Source: JBHHYS01 sp046757645
GTDB taxonomy: Bacteria; Acidobacteriota; Terriglobia; Acidiferrales; 2-02-FULL-67-57
Assembly (NCBI GenBank): GCA_046757645.1
Contig: JBHHYS010000119.1
Coordinates: 1 to 6,340, forward strand
Length of the DNA: 6,340 nucleotides
Direction: 5' to 3'
How positions within the stretch are numbered: position 1 is the first letter of the stretch; each line of letters begins with the position of its first letter. Both the position numbers and the translations under genes were made by a program. Under the pieces are notes generated by a model. The model saw only the letters and a program-made list of their open reading frames with translations, was not told the DNA's origin and searched no databases. Below are positions 4,742 through 6,340 of the stretch, piece after piece.

Positions 4742-5272
4742 CTACTCGGCGACCCCCTTGGGAGGCGAGGCATAGACCCCTTCCACCACCGCCCGCTTGA
4801 TGCGCAGGGCGGCCCGGCGATTATCCGGCAGGTGGGAGAAATTCTGGAAGCGCAGGCCGTGTAGGCTGCCGTCCCCCAAGACGTAGTGCAGAATCGTGGA
4901 CAGCTCCTTCTCGTTCACGCGCGGATGCTGGATGGCGCTCAGCCCTTGCAGCGCCGGGGGCAGAAACTGTCCCCCGGGGGTGATATCAATGCAGATGAAG
5001 TGCTGCCCGCTGACGCCCACCGCACAGAACTTCACCTTCGAGCGCAGATAGAAATAGACCGCGAATGCCACCCCGATCGCTCCCCCAACCAGCCCCCAAC
5101 TCCGGAAGGTGAAAATCCCGATGGCCACACCCAGCAGCAAGACCACCAGGGCAATGCTGCGCACCGCCCAGGTGGATGGGCCCAGGTAGCCTAATCCCCA
5201 GGCCACCAGAGGCGCGTTTTCGCCCGCCGCCTCTTGCAGCTTCGCTTTGATTTGCTCTGCGGTGACCTTCAT
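4742..5272 (-). CDS. Small two-segment membrane protein of unknown function
   Basis: I do not recognise this 176-residue protein. From ATG 5272 it begins with a charged, probably helical segment (MKVTAEQIKAKLQEAAGENAP). Two hydrophobic segments follow at about 36-56 (AVRSIALVVLLLGVAIGIFTF) and 58-76, separated by only one or two residues, which suggests a hairpin in the membrane. A soluble domain of about 100 residues (from about 77) contains KVKFCAVGVSGQHFICIDITPGG. The plan of two membrane segments and then a beta-rich domain resembles bacterial PH-domain-type membrane proteins, but this is only a resemblance of layout. An upstream TTG at 5287 in the same frame coincides with the predicted transcript start, so ATG 5272 is preferred. 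Codon use and length without stops support a real gene. It is transcribed opposite to all its neighbours. Confidence 0.75.
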   Translation of the reverse strand: MKVTAEQIKAKLQEAAGENAPLVAWGLGYLGPSTWAVRSIALVVLLLGVAIGIFTFRSWGLVGGAIGVAFAVYFYLRSKVKFCAVGVSGQHFICIDITPGGQFLPPALQGLSAIQHPRVNEKELSTILHYVLGDGSLHGLRFQNFSHLPDNRRAALRIKRAVVEGVYASPPKGVAE

Positions 5273-5293
5273 CGCCCGAATCAGCAAGTAAGA

Positions 5294-5302
5294 AGGATAC
5301 CA
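5294..5302 (-). promoter_or_regulatory. Possible extended -10 promoter for the minus-strand gene
   Basis: Read on the minus strand, TGG TATCCT forms an extended -10-like element (4 of 6 matches) with no convincing -35. It would start the transcript near 5287, 15 nt before ATG 5272. Confidence 0.35.
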
Positions 5303-5335
5303 CAGGCCGGAAGCGCGCCCGAAAGCGGCCGCGGT

Positions 5336-5359
5336 GGGGCAGACATTCTTGTCTGCCCC
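5336..5359. repeat. Perfect 10-bp-stem palindrome
   Basis: GGGGCAGACA (5336-5345) pairs perfectly with TGTCTGCCCC (5350-5359) over a TTCT loop. No T-run follows on either strand, so it is not a simple terminator. Its position between two divergent genes and the similar hairpin next to it suggest a REP-like dispersed element of a family different from that near the RAYT. Confidence 0.75.
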
Positions 5360-5362
5360 GGT

Positions 5363-5397
5363 CAGGCACGCAAGGATGTGTGCCTGGCTCTGCCAGG
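5363..5397. repeat. Two overlapping, mutually exclusive hairpins
   Basis: CAGGCACGCA (5363-5372) pairs with TGTGTGCCTG (5377-5386) with one G-T wobble around an AGGA loop, the same loop as in the REP copies. CCTGGC (5383-5388) pairs with GCCAGG (5392-5397) around TCT. They share 5383-5386, so only one can form at a time. Both lie upstream of the predicted start of the 5496 transcript, so a DNA-level or mobile-repeat role is more likely than attenuation. Confidence 0.65.
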
Positions 5398-5421
5398 AGT
5401 AAAGACACGTAAGACCAGCAC

Positions 5422-5450
5422 TGGACGCCCGCGGGCCGCCGCGCTATAGT
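5422..5450 (+). promoter_or_regulatory. Promoter of the 5496 gene
   Basis: TGGACG (5422-5427, 4 of 6 matches to TTGACA) and TATAGT (5445-5450, 5 of 6 to TATAAT) stand 17 bp apart. Transcription would begin near 5457, about 40 nt before the ATG. The -10 box lies in the spacer of a perfect inverted repeat. Confidence 0.6.
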
Positions 5451-5458
5451 GGCGGCCC
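5433..5458. promoter_or_regulatory. Candidate operator: inverted repeat around the -10 box
   Basis: GGGCCGCC (5433-5440) and GGCGGCCC (5451-5458) are perfect inverted 8-bp arms separated by 10 bp that hold TATAGT. The arms cover the end of the -35/-10 spacer and the region up to the start site, a position where a bound dimer would block RNA polymerase. GC-rich inverted arms can arise by chance in such DNA. Confidence 0.4.
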
Positions 5459-5495
5459 AGTTGGGTCTAATACCTCTGCGGAGGAGGCGCTTGCC

Positions 5496-6017
5496 ATGGA
5501 GTTGATGAGCGGCAAGCAGGCAGTTGCCCGCGTCCGGAATCTGCTCAGTGAAAAGCATCAGGTCCACGCCTACGCGGTGGAGTTGACCGCCAAGCATATC
5601 TACAACATGAATCCCACCGGTGCGGTGGACTTTGGCGGCAGCGAATACGTGCCCGCCGAGCGGGGTCCGGTGCCCACCCAGCAGAAGCACTCCCAGGACC
5701 CCTACCAGTGGTGGACCTTGATGCACGGCGCCTACCTGATGGAATTCAACGAAATCCTGGAGCTGGCCGACAACGAGATTGCTCTCCTCGAACCTCACGA
5801 GCGCCTGCTGCGGGCCGGGGCTGAGCACGCCGTCCAGTTTCTGCGCGGCAAGCTGAATCCGGTGTCCACACTGCTCAGCGTCACCAGCGCCCGGATGCAG
5901 GTCAAACAGAACGCGCGCGTCTCCACCCTGCGTGTCTTCCGCCTGAGCGGCGGCGCCGCGCCGGCCGCCGCCGCCGCCCGGAAGCCCGCCAAGCCGACCA
6001 AGAAGAAGAAACGCTGA
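5496..6017 (+). CDS. Probable dCTP deaminase/dUTPase-fold protein with altered active-site motif
   Basis: The 173-residue product resembles the DCD/dUTPase family, especially archaeal-type members. The segment GAYLMEFNEILELADNEIALL (about 78-98) matches their 'YLV.FNE...IP...G' strand. EPHERLLRAGAEHAV (99-113) stands where the family has 'PRSSLLR.G....AVWDPGY'. NARVSTLRVFRL (139-150) matches the 'ARIAQLVF' end. The catalytic RSS is replaced by HER and the WDPGYxG loop by QFLRG, so nucleotide hydrolysis or deamination as in classic members is doubtful. After a short Gly/Ala/Pro linker the protein ends in a strongly basic tail (KPAKPTKKKKR), suited to nucleic-acid or membrane contact. GGAGGAGG (5480-5487) lies 8 nt before ATG 5496, an excellent site that favours this start over ATG 5505. 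It stands alone and diverges from the membrane-protein gene. The gene is sure; the fold is a tentative call from motif similarity. Confidence 0.85.
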   Translation: MELMSGKQAVARVRNLLSEKHQVHAYAVELTAKHIYNMNPTGAVDFGGSEYVPAERGPVPTQQKHSQDPYQWWTLMHGAYLMEFNEILELADNEIALLEPHERLLRAGAEHAVQFLRGKLNPVSTLLSVTSARMQVKQNARVSTLRVFRLSGGAAPAAAAARKPAKPTKKKKR

Positions 6018-6031
6018 GCGCCGCCGCCGAC

Positions 6032-6106
6032 TTCTTGCCGCCTCTGCTCTTCCTCTGTGCCCTCTGCTTGCCCGGAGCCCAGCCGATGGGCGCCTCCGCG
6101 GTGAAC
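6032..6106 (+). repeat. Pyrimidine-rich periodic array after the 5496 gene
   Basis: CTTGC, CTCTGC and CTCTGTGC units place G at 6037, 6046, 6057 and 6066. After a GC-rich interruption it ends in CCTCCGCGGTGAAC (6093-6106), like the arrays at 1-75 and 4570-4646. No gene is supported here. Confidence 0.55.
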
Positions 6107-6160
6107 CCCACCTCAACTGACATTCCCTGCCTGTGTCGCCCCGAGCTTGCCTGCCCTGGG

Positions 6161-6177
6161 TCCCGACCAGGTCGGGA
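6161..6177. repeat. Short perfect palindrome
   Basis: TCCCGAC (6161-6167) pairs with GTCGGGA (6171-6177) around CAG. A G-rich stretch follows instead of T, so termination on the plus strand is doubtful. On the minus strand no T-run follows either. It is probably another dispersed palindromic element. Confidence 0.5.
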
Positions 6178-6189
6178 TCGAAGGGTCGG

Positions 6190-6240
6190 GGGGTCTGCTT
6201 GTCCTGCCTCCTCTGCCTCGGTTGCCCGCTATGCTTCCTT
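6190..6240 (+). repeat. Pyrimidine-rich array with exact 9-bp period upstream of tRNA-Pro
   Basis: Five TGC triplets have their G at 6197, 6206, 6215, 6224 and 6233, exactly 9 bp apart. The lead GGGGTCTGCTT and the following CTGCCTCC match the array before hemQ (2861-2881). It runs to just before the tRNA promoter region. Confidence 0.7.
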
Positions 6241-6250
6241 TACTGAACCG

Positions 6251-6259
6251 TGGTAGGAT
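6251..6259 (+). promoter_or_regulatory. Possible extended -10 promoter of tRNA-Pro
   Basis: TGG TAGGAT (hexamer 6254-6259, 4 of 6 matches) lies 8 nt before the tRNA. No -35 is evident at the expected distance, and the implied leader is only a few nucleotides, so this is weak. Confidence 0.3.
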
Positions 6260-6267
6260 TTTCGGGT

Positions 6268-6340
6268 CGGGGCGTGGCGCAATCGGGTAGCGCGCCTGCT
6301 TTGGGAGCAGGAGGTTGTGGGTTCAAATCCCACCGCCCCG
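6268..6340 (+). tRNA. tRNA-Pro (anticodon UGG), cut at the window edge
   Basis: A complete cloverleaf is visible up to position 72. The acceptor stem is CGGGGCG (6268-6274) with CGCCCCG (6334-6340). The anticodon stem is CCTGC (6295-6299) with GCAGG (6307-6311), and its loop TTTGGGA carries TGG at 6302-6304. The T stem is GTGGG (6317-6321) with CCCAC (6329-6333) around TTCAAAT. The C1-G72 first pair is typical of bacterial tRNA-Pro. The discriminator base and any encoded CCA lie beyond the window. It decodes CCA and, with a modified U34, other proline codons. Confidence 0.96.

Noticed and set aside
4986..6116. 376-residue minus-strand frame
   Set aside because: It runs antisense to the 5496 gene and in a different frame over the membrane-protein gene and its divergent promoter region. 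It is Arg/Gly/Ala-rich without motifs.
6268..6340. Phage or island attachment site at tRNA-Pro
   Set aside because: No integrase and no repeat of the tRNA 3' end is visible in the window, and the tRNA is cut at the edge.

Overview
The window is GC-rich bacterial chromosome with ordinary housekeeping genes and an unusual amount of repeat DNA between them. Codon use, the combination of rph, rdgB, a HemQ-type coproheme decarboxylase and nth, and several families of dispersed intergenic repeats suggest an Acidobacteriota-like (Terriglobia/Koribacter-like) genome. That placement is inferred from general familiarity; no search was run.

Layout, left to right: (1) 1-75, an 8-bp-periodic pyrimidine-rich repeat. 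(2) 158-889, rph (RNase PH), behind an extended -10 promoter. (3) 921-2220, an AT-richer block between rph and rdgB, two genes that are often direct neighbours. It holds three copies of a 9-bp-stem REP-like palindrome, a small gene of unknown function broken by one in-frame TGA, a REP-associated Y1/HUH transposase (RAYT) tightly bracketed by two inverted REP copies, and a second kind of palindrome next to the rdgB start. (4) 2224-2829, rdgB (dITP/XTP pyrophosphatase), followed by a terminator-like hairpin. (5) 2961-3671, hemQ/chdC. (6) 3795-4505, nth (endonuclease III), with a strong terminator. (7) 4742-5272 on the minus strand, a small protein with two membrane segments. (8) 5288-5495, a divergent intergenic region packed with hairpins and a promoter whose -10 box lies inside a perfect inverted repeat. 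(9) 5496-6017, a protein resembling the dCTP deaminase/dUTPase fold but with an altered active-site motif and a lysine-rich tail. (10) 6268-6340, tRNA-Pro(UGG), running to the window edge.

The housekeeping genes do not form one pathway: rph matures tRNA 3' ends, rdgB cleans the nucleotide pool, hemQ finishes heme by the coproporphyrin route, and nth repairs oxidised pyrimidines. The best candidate for a distinct biological unit is the RAYT with its inverted REP pair (about 1548-2172) and the outlying direct REP copy at 926-960. RAYT/REP units are a known class. What is unusual here is how closely the repeats abut or overlap neighbouring gene signals: a stop codon, a probable -35 box and a translation start region. 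A second recurrent theme is a family of 8- or 9-bp-periodic pyrimidine-rich arrays in five intergenic positions, all in the same orientation.
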